Shown here one piece after another: positions 24,315 to 32,569 of a DNA stretch of 64,000 nucleotides; the stretch's first letter is position 1; the number at the start of each line of letters is the position of its first letter. Source of the DNA: Cacconaster sp045114175 (GTDB lineage: Bacteria > Bacteroidota > Bacteroidia > Bacteroidales > UBA932); assembly GCA_045114175.1 (NCBI GenBank), contig JBGUJZ010000039.1:1-64000 (forward strand), given 5' to 3'. The translations under genes and the position numbers were made by a program. The notes under the pieces were generated by a model, which was not told where the DNA came from, made no database searches, and saw nothing but the letters and a program-made list of their open reading frames with translations.

Positions 24315-25592
24315 ATGAATCCGAAAACCAACATCAAGCTCCGCCTCATCGTGATGAACTACCTGATCTTCGCGGTGTGGGGATCGTATCTCTGCTCGCT
24401 GGGTATCTACCTGAGCCGTATCGGCATGGGCGCCCAGATCGGACAATTCTTTGCTATCCAGGGTATCGTCTCGCTCTTTATGCCGGCCCTGATGGGTATC
24501 GTGGCCGACCGCTGGATTCCGGCTCAGAAACTGCTCGGTATCTGCCACTTCATTGCAGCGGTCTTCCTCGCTATAGCCGGTTTCATGGGACTCAAATATG
24601 GCAGCGAAGTCACCTTCGGCCAGATCTTCCCCTGGTATGCCGTGAGCGTGGCTTTCTTCATGCCGACCATCGCGCTGGGCAACTCCGTTTCCTATAACGC
24701 GCTGACCAAGAACGGAATGGATACGGTCAAGGACTATCCGCCCATCCGCGTCTTCGGTACCATCGGATTCATTCTCTCCATGTGGATCGTGAACTTCACG
24801 GGATTCAAGAACGACTACAACCAGCTCTTCGTTTCCGCCGGTTGGGGCCTGATCCTTGCGGTCTATGCCTTCACGCTGCCGAACTGCCCGGTGAACAAGG
24901 CTGCCAAGGGCGCTTCGCTGGTGGATGCGTTCGGCCTGCGTGCTTTCGCCCTCTTCAAGGACGCCAAGATGTGCATCTTCTTCATCTTCTCCTTCCTGCT
25001 GGGTATGTGCCTCCAGGTGACCAACGGTTTTGCAACGCCCTATCTGGATGCGTTCGGCCGCCTGCCGGAGTTTGCAGATGCGTTCGCCGTCAAGAACAAC
25101 GTCTTCCTCTCTTCCATTTCGCAGGTTTCCGAGACCCTCTGCATCCTGCTGATTCCCTTCTTCCTGCGGAAGTTCGGTATCAAGAAGGTGATGCTCATCT
25201 CCTTCGTGGCGTGGTTCCTGCGCTTCGGATTCCTCGGCGCCGGCAGCCCGACCGGATTCGGCCTGGTGCTCTTCGTCCTCTCGATGATTGTTTACGGCGT
25301 GGCTTTCGACTTCTTCAACATCAGCGGCTCGCTCTTCGTTGACAAGAATACGGATGAGAAAATCCGCAGCAGTGCACAGGGTGTCTTCATGATGATGACC
25401 AACGGCCTGGGTGCAACCGTGGGTTCGTTCTGCGCGCAGTGGGTGGTGAACAACTTTACCGCCGGCAAGGAAGGGGCTGAGTTGATGGCTGGCTGGACGG
25501 GTGCCTGGTACGTCTTTGCAGGTTTCGCCCTGGTTCTGGCAGTCCTCTTCGCCCTGGTATTCAAGTACAAACACAACCCGAACGAAGCCTAG
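24315..25592 (+). CDS. MFS transporter, nucleoside permease-like
   Basis: 425 aa with about twelve hydrophobic segments. The opening LRLIVMNYLIFAVWGSYLCSLGIYL and the A-loop GIVADRWIPAQKLL resemble the nucleoside:H+ symporter family (NupG/XapB). It follows the operon after a 27-nt gap. With the adenosine kinase-like protein at 21048 this suggests nucleoside uptake and phosphorylation. The substrate is inferred only. Confidence 0.78.
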   Translation: MNPKTNIKLRLIVMNYLIFAVWGSYLCSLGIYLSRIGMGAQIGQFFAIQGIVSLFMPALMGIVADRWIPAQKLLGICHFIAAVFLAIAGFMGLKYGSEVTFGQIFPWYAVSVAFFMPTIALGNSVSYNALTKNGMDTVKDYPPIRVFGTIGFILSMWIVNFTGFKNDYNQLFVSAGWGLILAVYAFTLPNCPVNKAAKGASLVDAFGLRAFALFKDAKMCIFFIFSFLLGMCLQVTNGFATPYLDAFGRLPEFADAFAVKNNVFLSSISQVSETLCILLIPFFLRKFGIKKVMLISFVAWFLRFGFLGAGSPTGFGLVLFVLSMIVYGVAFDFFNISGSLFVDKNTDEKIRSSAQGVFMMMTNGLGATVGSFCAQWVVNNFTAGKEGAELMAGWTGAWYVFAGFALVLAVLFALVFKYKHNPNEA

Positions 25593-25601
25593 CGCTGGCT
25601 C

Positions 25602-25970
25602 CTACAGGCCGGAGGCTTGAATCACCGTCAGTCGCTTGCGGATAGTTTCGCTGGCGATGGTGACGGTGCATTTGCGCTCGTCGTCCGCATTGGCGGTGGT
25701 CTCGATACCGACCGTCAGATCGCCGTCGCCATTGGTGGCGCCTGCCGTGAGCCAGCCGGAACCCTCGCTGCCGATGGTCAGTTTCCACTTGACGTTGGCT
25801 TCTACAGCCACGGGGAGCACGCCGCCGGCTGCCGTGAAGCGGAGTGTATCCGGGTTCAGCGTAATCTCCGGCAGGACGTAGCGCTCACACCCACAGAACT
25901 GCGTCAGAAGCAGCCCGGATGCGCAAAGCGCAAGGAACAGCGTGCGGAATTTCTTGAGGGTTACCTTCAT
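25602..25970 (-). CDS. Small BACON-domain lipoprotein
   Basis: 122 aa. The signal peptide ends in FCGC (lipobox). A single BACON-like beta-sandwich follows, with features EITLNPDTLRFTAAGG, VKWKLTIG and CTVTIASETIRKRLTVIQ. BACON domains occur on Bacteroidota cell-surface lipoproteins and are thought to bind carbohydrate or mucin, or to act as spacers. It is divergent from a two-BACON lipoprotein at 26036. Its promoter box is only 7 nt upstream of the ATG. Confidence 0.75.
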   Translation of the reverse strand: MKVTLKKFRTLFLALCASGLLLTQFCGCERYVLPEITLNPDTLRFTAAGGVLPVAVEANVKWKLTIGSEGSGWLTAGATNGDGDLTVGIETTANADDERKCTVTIASETIRKRLTVIQASGL

Positions 25971-25977
25971 TTCGGCC

Positions 25978-25985
25978 CAAAGTTA
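25978..25985 (-). promoter_or_regulatory. -7 box very close to the start codon of the 25970 gene
   Basis: TAACTTTG on the minus strand fits TAnnTTTG. Only 7 nt separate it from the ATG, so the transcript would have almost no 5' leader. Confidence 0.5.
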
Positions 25986-26035
25986 GGAAAAAAAGCATAA
26001 CTTTACGTTTTGATCAAACAGAAAGACCCGATACC

Positions 26036-26644
26036 ATGAAATACAGCACATATCTAGCGGTTCTCTGCGCGGCTCTGATGCTTTTCGGCTGCAAGAAGAC
26101 CATCGTGCCGGAAATCTCGTTGAGTGAAACCGCCGTCGTCCTGAGTCCGGATGGCGCAACGGGCACCACGGAGGTGACCTGCAACTGCACCTGGTCCACG
26201 ACCACCAGCCTGGAAACCATCACCGTAGATCCGGCGGAGGGCGAAGGCGACGCCACGGTTCGCATTACGATCCCCGCCAACAATACCGGCGCGATCCGCA
26301 CCCTCCGCGTGACCTTCTCGGCCAAAGGAACTGAAAAGACGGCGACGGCCAAATATGTGATTACGCAGGATGCCCAGCCCTATCTAAGCTTCCCTACGGC
26401 AACCGGCACCATCGGTGCTGCCGGCGGCGGCCTCCGCGTCGTGCTTGAGTCCAACGGAGAGTGGACCACGACCGTCTCCAATACGGGTATCACCGTGGAT
26501 CCCGCCTCCAATTCCTATACGCAAACGCTCGCACTGACCGTTCCCGCCAACACGACCGGTGCGCCGATCGTTCATACTGTTACGGCTTCGCTCGTGAAAG
26601 ACGCTTCCGTCAAGAGCACCTACACCTTAACCCAATCCAACTGA
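26036..26644 (+). CDS. BACON-domain lipoprotein (two domains)
   Basis: 202 aa. The signal peptide ends LFGC (lipobox). Two tandem BACON-like domains follow, about residues 25-115 (VTCNCTWSTTTS) and 116-202 (GGGLRVVLESNGEWTTTVS). It has no catalytic motif. Its stop (TGA) overlaps the ATG of the S46 peptidase by one base, so the two are translationally coupled. A surface role next to an exported peptidase is inferred. Confidence 0.75.
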   Translation: MKYSTYLAVLCAALMLFGCKKTIVPEISLSETAVVLSPDGATGTTEVTCNCTWSTTTSLETITVDPAEGEGDATVRITIPANNTGAIRTLRVTFSAKGTEKTATAKYVITQDAQPYLSFPTATGTIGAAGGGLRVVLESNGEWTTTVSNTGITVDPASNSYTQTLALTVPANTTGAPIVHTVTASLVKDASVKSTYTLTQSN

Positions 26645-28806
26645 TGAAACTCCGCAAACTTCTCTTCGCCGCCCTGCTGATGGCAGCGGCAGCCGCTCCC
26701 GCATTGGCCGATGAAGGCATGTGGCTCGTTAACATGATTGAAGGCAAGCTGCACAAGCAGATGGCAGCAGCCGGCCTGAAACTCAAATCCAACGTGCTTT
26801 ACGATGAAAACAACATCTCGCTGAGCGACGCTGTGGTCTCGCTGGCCTTCGGCTGCAGCGGCAGCATGATCTCCAACGACGGTCTGATGATCACCAACCA
26901 TCACTGCGCCTACGGCGACATCCACGCCCTGAGTACCCCGGAGCACAACTATCTGGAAGACGGTTTCTGCGCCCTGCAGCGCAAAGATGAGATGCCCGTT
27001 CACAGCGAGGGAATCTACTTCCTGAAGAAGGTAGTGGATATTACCGACGAGGTGCAGCATCTGCGCGACTCGTTTCAGGTGGAGAAACGCCCCATGGCCA
27101 TGCGCCGCGTCTATGCCGTCATCGAATCCAAATACCAGAAGATCTATGAGGGTCAGGGGGAAGTGATCTGCTCCTCCTACTGGTCCGGCCAGCGCTATAT
27201 GATTGCCCTCTATCAGGTTTACAAGGATGTGCGCCTGGTGGCTGCACCGCCGGTTTGCATGGCAACCTTCGGCGCTGAGGTGGACAACTGGGAGTGGCCG
27301 CAGCAGAAATGCGACTTCACCATCTACCGCATCTACACCGCGCCCGACGGCTCCCCGGCGGAGTTTTCGCCGGACAACGTGCCGTTCCATCCCAAGCGGG
27401 TGCTCACCATCAATGCGGGCGGTCTGCACGATGGCGACTTCGTGATGGTGATGGGCTATCCGGGCCGCACCGACCGCTACGCCTCCTCCTATTCGGTCCA
27501 CAATACCGCTTCGCAGGTGAACCCCGTGCAGGCCTTCTACCGCAAGGAGCAGATGAAGATCATCGACAAATGGTCCAACCTCGATCCCAAGGTGCGCTTG
27601 CTCTATGCGGACCGCTATTTCATGCTGAGCAACGTGCAGGAGATTCGCGAAGGCGAGATCTACTGCTACAACCGGTTCGATGTGCCGGCCATCAAGCGCC
27701 GCACGCAGGAGGAACCGCTGCAGGCCTGGATCGACGCGGATCCCGAGCGCAAGGCCCAGTGGGGCACGCTGATTCCCGACCTCGCCAAGAAATACAAAGA
27801 TCTGGAGTGGATCAACCAGCAGATCAACTATTACCGTGAAACCCTCGTCAACGGATATCGTCTCGGCCGGGTGAGCAGCACCGTGACGCGTACCGCCGCC
27901 AAGGCCGGCGCGCCGGAGGTGGTGATTGCCGACAGTGCCTCCGTGATACGCCAGGTGGAACGCAACTACAGCCAGATCGACCTGCGCGTGGAGCGCGAGA
28001 TCTTCGATTTCTCGCTGCGCGAATATTTCCGCCACGTGGATCGTCAGTTCTGGGGTGAATATCTCCAGGGGCTCTACGACCAGTTCGAAGGGAATGCGGA
28101 CGCAATCGGCGAGTATCTCTGGAGCAACTCCATCTACAGCGATGAAGCCCGGCTGCGCGCTACGCTGGCCGAGGCCCACACCCCCGAGTTCTATGCCCAG
28201 GATCCGCTGCAGCAGATGTTTGCTTCGGTAAGCATGCTGGCATTCAATAAGGTACGCAATGAAATCGAAGCCGGCCAGTCACTCTCGCAGGCCGAAACCC
28301 GCTACAAACGCGTGCTCTACAAGATGCGTCTGGACAAGGGCGAGGTGCAGTATGCCGACGCCAACTCCACGATGCGTCTGACCTACGGCAAGGTGGGCCC
28401 GATCTCCCCGCGCGACGCTGTGACCGTGGCTTCCCGCACCAGCGTGGAGGGTATCCTCGAGAAGTACAACCCGGACGAGTACATCTTCTCCCTAAAACCT
28501 GAGATCCTTGCCCTTTATCAAAAGGGTGACTGGGGCCGATGGGGCGAGAAGGGCAAACTCTATGCAAACTTCTTGAGCAACTGCGACATCACCGGCGGCA
28601 ACTCCGGCAGCCCGGTCTTCGATGCCCGCGGCCGACTCGTGGGTCTGGCCTTCGACGGCAACAAGGAAGGCCTCGCCGGCGACACCTACTTTGATCCGCA
28701 GATGAACAAGTGCATCAGCGTGGACATCCGCTTCGTCCTCTGGACCCTGGACAAATACATGCACGCCGACGCCCTCCTCGCAGAACTGGATATCGTTACC
28801 AAATAG
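26644..28806 (+). CDS. S46 family dipeptidyl-peptidase, DPP7-type specificity
   Basis: 720 aa from the ATG at 26644; the longer upstream frame overlaps the lipoprotein and is rejected. It has a signal peptide and then the MWLVNMIEG start typical of mature S46 enzymes. Catalytic signatures are TNHHC (His) and GGNSGSPVFD (Ser). The residue 18 positions after the catalytic Ser is Gly (in LAFDGN), as in DPP7, which prefers hydrophobic P1 residues; DPP11 has Arg there. It removes dipeptides in the periplasm for peptide-fuelled growth. Confidence 0.92.
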   Translation: MKLRKLLFAALLMAAAAAPALADEGMWLVNMIEGKLHKQMAAAGLKLKSNVLYDENNISLSDAVVSLAFGCSGSMISNDGLMITNHHCAYGDIHALSTPEHNYLEDGFCALQRKDEMPVHSEGIYFLKKVVDITDEVQHLRDSFQVEKRPMAMRRVYAVIESKYQKIYEGQGEVICSSYWSGQRYMIALYQVYKDVRLVAAPPVCMATFGAEVDNWEWPQQKCDFTIYRIYTAPDGSPAEFSPDNVPFHPKRVLTINAGGLHDGDFVMVMGYPGRTDRYASSYSVHNTASQVNPVQAFYRKEQMKIIDKWSNLDPKVRLLYADRYFMLSNVQEIREGEIYCYNRFDVPAIKRRTQEEPLQAWIDADPERKAQWGTLIPDLAKKYKDLEWINQQINYYRETLVNGYRLGRVSSTVTRTAAKAGAPEVVIADSASVIRQVERNYSQIDLRVEREIFDFSLREYFRHVDRQFWGEYLQGLYDQFEGNADAIGEYLWSNSIYSDEARLRATLAEAHTPEFYAQDPLQQMFASVSMLAFNKVRNEIEAGQSLSQAETRYKRVLYKMRLDKGEVQYADANSTMRLTYGKVGPISPRDAVTVASRTSVEGILEKYNPDEYIFSLKPEILALYQKGDWGRWGEKGKLYANFLSNCDITGGNSGSPVFDARGRLVGLAFDGNKEGLAGDTYFDPQMNKCISVDIRFVLWTLDKYMHADALLAELDIVTK

Positions 28807-28840
28807 CCCGTACTTCCTCCGCCCGGGACCGCAGACAGGG

Positions 28841-28949
28841 CTTGCAATGTAAATCACTGGTACACTGAAAGTTAGTCAATGTCCTATCCTCCACTGCAGG
28901 GGGTAGGACATTGTGTTATTGCCAGAGAATCAGTAACTTGCATTGCAAG
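28841..28949. repeat. Inverted-repeat element, copy C (109 bp)
   Basis: The outer arms 28841-28859 and 28931-28949 are complementary at 16 of 19 positions, with CTTGCAATG/CATTGCAAG exact. The inner hairpin pairs CAATGTCCTA (28877-28886) with TAGGACATTG (28904-28913) exactly and extends through a C/T-rich and a G-rich strand. It shares ACACTG, GGGTAG and ATCAGTA with copy B, though its arms differ in sequence. Confidence 0.65.
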
Positions 28950-28966
28950 GAAATAACCTAAATTTG
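28938..28966 (+). promoter_or_regulatory. Promoter of the ECF sigma factor operon
   Basis: TAAATTTG (28959-28966) is a good -7 box. The best upstream element is a partial one, TTG at 28938-28940, 18 nt away and inside the right arm of the repeat element. The leader to the GTG at 29018 is about 45 nt. Confidence 0.5.
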
Positions 28967-29017
28967 TAAGACGTACTTTGTGGGTATCCACGTTATATTA
29001 GCAGAGAGATAGAAAAC

Positions 29018-29569
29018 GTGTTGGAAGAAACGGATTTGATCAAATCGTGTTCCGCAGGGGAACGTGCGGCGCAGGAGGAGTTGTATACCCGTTATGCAAC
29101 CAAGGTTTTCACGTGTTGCAGACGATACTGTGATAACGATGCTGATGCAGAAGATATCCTGCAAGATACGTTTCTGGTGGCCTTTGACCGAATAACGTCT
29201 TTCAACTACAGGGGGAGCACTTCCTTGCAGGCGTGGCTCTGCAGGATCGCCATCAACCAGGCGATAGATAGAATTCGGAAGCGTCGGCGGTGGCCGGTGT
29301 TGATTCGCGATTCGGAGAAGGACGACGTGGCGGCGCCGCAGGAAGAGGAACTCGAAGGGGTTCCTCCAGAAAAGTTGCTGGAGATGATTGCCGCACTGCC
29401 TGAGATGAGAAGAGCCGTTTTCAATCTCTACTGTTTAGATTGTTACACGCATCGGGAAATAGGCGAGATGTTGGGTATCAGCGAAAAAGGTTCAGCGAGC
29501 ATACTGGCGAAGGCCAGGAACCAGTTGAAACGGGAGATAAACAAGTATTTAAAGGTAAAAAGGTTGTAA
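29018..29569 (+). CDS. ECF-type RNA polymerase sigma-70 factor
   Basis: 183 aa if started at the GTG at 29018; a TTG follows immediately. Region 2 is seen in DAEDILQDTFLVAFDRITSFNYRGSTSLQAWLCRI (residues about 48-82), and region 4 in LPEMRRAVFNLYCLDCYTHREIGEMLGIS (about 128-157). It directs RNA polymerase to envelope-related promoters. The next gene starts on the base after its stop and has the layout of a membrane-bound regulator, so the pair may form a sigma/anti-sigma unit. That is inferred from context. The segment is more AT-rich than its neighbours. Confidence 0.9.
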   Translation: MLEETDLIKSCSAGERAAQEELYTRYATKVFTCCRRYCDNDADAEDILQDTFLVAFDRITSFNYRGSTSLQAWLCRIAINQAIDRIRKRRRWPVLIRDSEKDDVAAPQEEELEGVPPEKLLEMIAALPEMRRAVFNLYCLDCYTHREIGEMLGISEKGSASILAKARNQLKREINKYLKVKRL

Positions 29570-30727
29570 ATGGAACGGTGGGAACAGATCATCAAAGATA
29601 AACTGGAGGCTTACGAAAGTCCGCTTCCCGCTGGCGGTTTTGCCCGACTGAGCGAAGCCCACGCAGTGAAAGCGGCCGCCAGCCGTCGGTTCCGCCTCGC
29701 CCTTGGCTTTACAACAGCTGCTGTAGCGGCAGGTCTCGCCTTATTCCTCTTGTTGAAAGGACCCGAAGAAACCAAAGAGAACCCTACCCTTCAGGAGGAA
29801 GCCATTGCACAGGTGCAGCCCGCACCGCAAGTATCTCCCACGTTGCCAGTTCCCTCTGCGCCGCAGATGCCGCCCACTCAACGGGTAGTGCCACGGCCTG
29901 TGAAAACGCCAAACGCAGCGATGGAGCCGGTGAAATCCACCGCGGAGGTAAGCGTCACAGAAGCGCCATCCATCGCGGAGAACCTCTCCACGACGAATCC
30001 TGCTCCCGAAAACCAGGCATCTGCCCCTGCAATTGAAATCGGGCCGGAGCCCAAAACTCGTGCTTCCCGAACTCTTCACATCGGCACGAAAGACCTCAAG
30101 ATCGCCGGTGTCGGCACCGCTGGTCTCCTTGCCACCTCCTTGTTGGCGAATCATCTACAGACGATACAATCTGGCTTATCTGGTGAACCGGGTGATTTTG
30201 CTCCACATGAAGGTCCGGATTATGCCGGAACTAAACCCACGACCCCTCCGCGTCATTTCTTTCCTTTCAGGGCGGGACTCTCAGTAGGATATCCGATATC
30301 AGAGCGGACGCGCATCACGAGCGGACTTGACTATTCCCTGTATTCTTCTCAAATAGAGGTATACGCGGAGAATCAATACAAATGGGTAACGCAAAAAGTT
30401 CATTATTTAGGAATTCCGTTCCGTGTGGATTTGAGCATTCTCTCCGGTAACCGATATGACATCTATCTAGGAGGCGGATTGGAGGCTGAACTTTGCCTGG
30501 CGGGAACTGTGGATGGAAGAAGGGTATATGGTTGTGACGGAATAGAATTCTCGCTACTGGGGGCCGCCGGCGCCCAGTGGATGATGACGAAGCATGCGGG
30601 CCTCTACCTGGAGCCCACCCTCTCCTGGCTGCCGCTGGCAGACGATATTATTCCTAAAACCTATCGCACGGAACATCCTGTGATGTTTTCCGTTATCTTT
30701 GGTATTCGGTTCATGATTGATAAATAA
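29570..30727 (+). CDS. Membrane-anchored protein with Pro-rich linker and C-terminal outer-membrane-barrel-like domain, possible anti-sigma
   Basis: 385 aa. A short cytoplasmic N-terminus (MERWEQIIKDKLEAYESPLP) is shared with many proteins encoded after ECF sigma genes in Bacteroidales. One membrane segment lies at about 42-63 (LALGFTTAAVAAGLALFLLL). A Pro/Ala/Thr-rich linker spans about 64-160. The C-terminal about 150 residues alternate like a PorT/OmpW-type beta-barrel and end in Phe-Met-Ile. The start is directly adjacent to the sigma stop, indicating coupling. Both an inner-membrane helix and a barrel-like end in one chain is topologically odd. Confidence 0.6.
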   Translation: MERWEQIIKDKLEAYESPLPAGGFARLSEAHAVKAAASRRFRLALGFTTAAVAAGLALFLLLKGPEETKENPTLQEEAIAQVQPAPQVSPTLPVPSAPQMPPTQRVVPRPVKTPNAAMEPVKSTAEVSVTEAPSIAENLSTTNPAPENQASAPAIEIGPEPKTRASRTLHIGTKDLKIAGVGTAGLLATSLLANHLQTIQSGLSGEPGDFAPHEGPDYAGTKPTTPPRHFFPFRAGLSVGYPISERTRITSGLDYSLYSSQIEVYAENQYKWVTQKVHYLGIPFRVDLSILSGNRYDIYLGGGLEAELCLAGTVDGRRVYGCDGIEFSLLGAAGAQWMMTKHAGLYLEPTLSWLPLADDIIPKTYRTEHPVMFSVIFGIRFMIDK

Positions 30728-30737
30728 ATCCCAGACT

Positions 30738-31358
30738 ATGAAAAGTGTATTACCTTATCTGTTGGTTGGCGTGTTAATGCTGTTGCCTGTTAATCAGGCT
30801 ACTGCGCAGGAGGCTGAGAGATTAGCTCCTCAGTTGGAGTTGGTTTCCGGTGTCGGTTTGAGTTATGGGCAGGTAGTATCGCTTACGCCGCAAGTCGTAT
30901 TTCTGGGTGAATTTAAAAATGGCTGGGCGTACGGACCTGGCATCGGACTTCGATCCGGACTCGTGACCGTCTCATACATGATAGTCGATAGTCCGGCTTT
31001 AAACAACGAAAGAGACACTCAGTTTGAAACGAACCTGATGCTGTTTTACAGGGTGCGTTATTCTTCCGGACGATTCTTCGGGGCGATTGACTTGGGAGCG
31101 GCATGGGGCCTCCTGTCATGTTATGACGGTGATTGGACCTTCGGGTATCAAAACATCAATAATCGGTGCAGGACTCAAGGTCTCTTCGTTGAACCACAAG
31201 CCGGAGTTCATTTGGGCAGGTTCTCCCTGTCCCTGGGCGCGATGGTTTACCCAAGTGATTACAAACTTCAGGAACTGAATGGAGATATCGTTTCTTCAAA
31301 GCGGAAGGAGAATGACTGGGCCTTCGCATTGAATCTCCACTTCATTTATGCCCTTTAA
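30738..31358 (+). CDS. Outer-membrane beta-barrel-like protein
   Basis: 206 aa from the ATG at 30738. The signal peptide MKSVLPYLLVGVLMLLPVNQATAQ is followed by alternating hydrophobic strands (GVGLSYGQVVSLTPQVVF, TNLMLFYRVRY, SLSLGAMVYP) and a terminal strand WAFALNLHFIYAL. It has no recognised family motif. It starts 10 nt after the previous gene in the ECF sigma operon and could be its structural target. It is AT-rich like the rest of the operon. Confidence 0.6.
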   Translation: MKSVLPYLLVGVLMLLPVNQATAQEAERLAPQLELVSGVGLSYGQVVSLTPQVVFLGEFKNGWAYGPGIGLRSGLVTVSYMIVDSPALNNERDTQFETNLMLFYRVRYSSGRFFGAIDLGAAWGLLSCYDGDWTFGYQNINNRCRTQGLFVEPQAGVHLGRFSLSLGAMVYPSDYKLQELNGDIVSSKRKENDWAFALNLHFIYAL

Positions 31359-31380
31359 TAAGCTTCTTAGCTTTCAGATT

Positions 31381-32247
31381 CTACTCCACGAAGGCGATGG
31401 TGGCGACGCTGACGCGGAAGTGGGGCAGTAGGGGCTTGATGGCCTCTGAGAGGGTTGCGCCGGTCGTCATGACATCGTCCACAATCAAGAGATGACGGAT
31501 GCCCTGCGCCTGCAGGCGGGCCGCAGCTTTGGGCCTCAGGACAAAGGCCCCGGCCACGTTGCGCTGTTTTCCTTCCGCCGACAGTTTTGTCTGGGTCCGG
31601 GTATAACGGGCCCGCTGCAAAAGGTCTGTCACGACGGGCAAGACCATTCGGATATCGTCTCCGCCGGATGAGTCGGACCGCTCCGGATTATTCGCTCCGC
31701 CGGCTCCGGACTCTCGCCCTGCGAGCCCTTCCGCAAGGCCGCGGGCGATGACCTCCGCCTGGTTGTAGCCGCGCTTCCAACGTCGGAGCGGATGAAGCGG
31801 AACGGGAACGATGGCCTCTATAGCGGGGATGACTTCGCCCGTCACAGGCTCTTTCACCGGTTGCGAAAAGCGGCCCGCCGCCCGCATCCGAATCCCGAGT
31901 TCCCGGCCCAGGACGCGCCCCAGCCGAAGATTTCCGTCATATTTCACCGCCTGCACCAGTCGGGTGTATTCGCTCTGCTGCCGGTAGAAATAGAGCGACG
32001 CCGCATGCACGATTCCCACACGATGCCACAGGTGCTGCTCCGCCGGATTCTCCTCCCATCCCCAGAACCACGTCTCCGGCAGATCCTCCGCACACGCCGG
32101 ACAGAGATGCGCCGTCAGCTTTCTCCCGTCGTTCTCATCCTGCAGCGTCTCCAATACCTCGCCGCACACCAGGCACCGCCGGGGCATCAGCAGATCCCCC
32201 AGCGCACGCCACATATAACAGAGCTGCGCTTTGATTCGTCCCCTCAT
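31381..32247 (-). CDS. comF: ComF-family phosphoribosyltransferase-like protein
   Basis: 288 aa. The N-terminal double zinc ribbon is visible as CLVCGEVLE...CPACAEDLP. A type I PRTase domain ends with the PRPP loop HLLIVDDVMTTGATL. ComF proteins act in natural transformation or DNA uptake in some bacteria; in Bacteroidota the role is unproven. An insert around residues 195-215 (GRESGAGGANNPERSDSSGG) looks low-complexity and extra relative to the family. It has a strong GGAGGAG site and lies right after the HigA remnant. Confidence 0.88.
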   Translation of the reverse strand: MRGRIKAQLCYMWRALGDLLMPRRCLVCGEVLETLQDENDGRKLTAHLCPACAEDLPETWFWGWEENPAEQHLWHRVGIVHAASLYFYRQQSEYTRLVQAVKYDGNLRLGRVLGRELGIRMRAAGRFSQPVKEPVTGEVIPAIEAIVPVPLHPLRRWKRGYNQAEVIARGLAEGLAGRESGAGGANNPERSDSSGGDDIRMVLPVVTDLLQRARYTRTQTKLSAEGKQRNVAGAFVLRPKAAARLQAQGIRHLLIVDDVMTTGATLSEAIKPLLPHFRVSVATIAFVE

Positions 32248-32287
32248 GGCTTGCTCCTCCAGCGTTTTTCAGTAAAGATAGATGTAT

Positions 32288-32467
32288 CTACAGAGCCAAG
32301 ACAATAGGGAAGTTTTCTTTCTCATATTCCTCAATGAGAGCAGATAGCATATCCAATTCCACCAAACGGGGATCATACGGCGAGGTCTCCTCATCCGTAG
32401 CAAAAAACAATTCATCAACACGGGCCAACATGGCCTTGTATTGCCTTTCATTTTGAATCAGTGCCAT
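32288..32467 (-). pseudogene. HigA-like antitoxin N-terminal fragment (59 aa)
   Basis: The minus-strand frame from the ATG at 32467 reads MALIQNERQYKAMLARVDEL, then ...ELDMLSALIEEYEKENFPIV, and stops. This is the acidic N-terminal half of HigA-family antitoxins, whose full members continue with PDPIEAI and a helix-turn-helix. The DNA-binding half is missing here. Directly upstream are the last codons of a HigB-like toxin. The fragment may still be translated, but autorepression is not expected. Confidence 0.7.
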
Positions 32468-32479
32468 AACCCTGTCTCT

Positions 32480-32527
32480 TTATATGGTTGAAACATCAAT
32501 CTTATCATATTCGCTATGAGTTCCTAG
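32480..32527 (-). pseudogene. HigB toxin C-terminal remnant (15 codons)
   Basis: The minus-strand frame ending at the stop 32482-32480 reads LGTHSEYDKIDVSTI, the characteristic C-terminus of HigB-family mRNA interferases. An in-frame stop (32530-32528) precedes it, and no upstream HigB sequence remains before the C69 peptidase gene. The toxin has therefore been deleted down to its tail. The HigA-like fragment starts 12 nt downstream in normal higBA order. Confidence 0.7.
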
Positions 32528-32569
32528 CTATCGCAGCTTGACCGCCGGGAGAGCCGCTGCGGCGACCGC

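Noticed and set aside
32269..32451. A 60-aa basic/Trp-rich minus-strand frame between comF and the C69 peptidase
   Set aside because: It is out of frame with the HigA-like fragment, which has the recognisable protein sequence.
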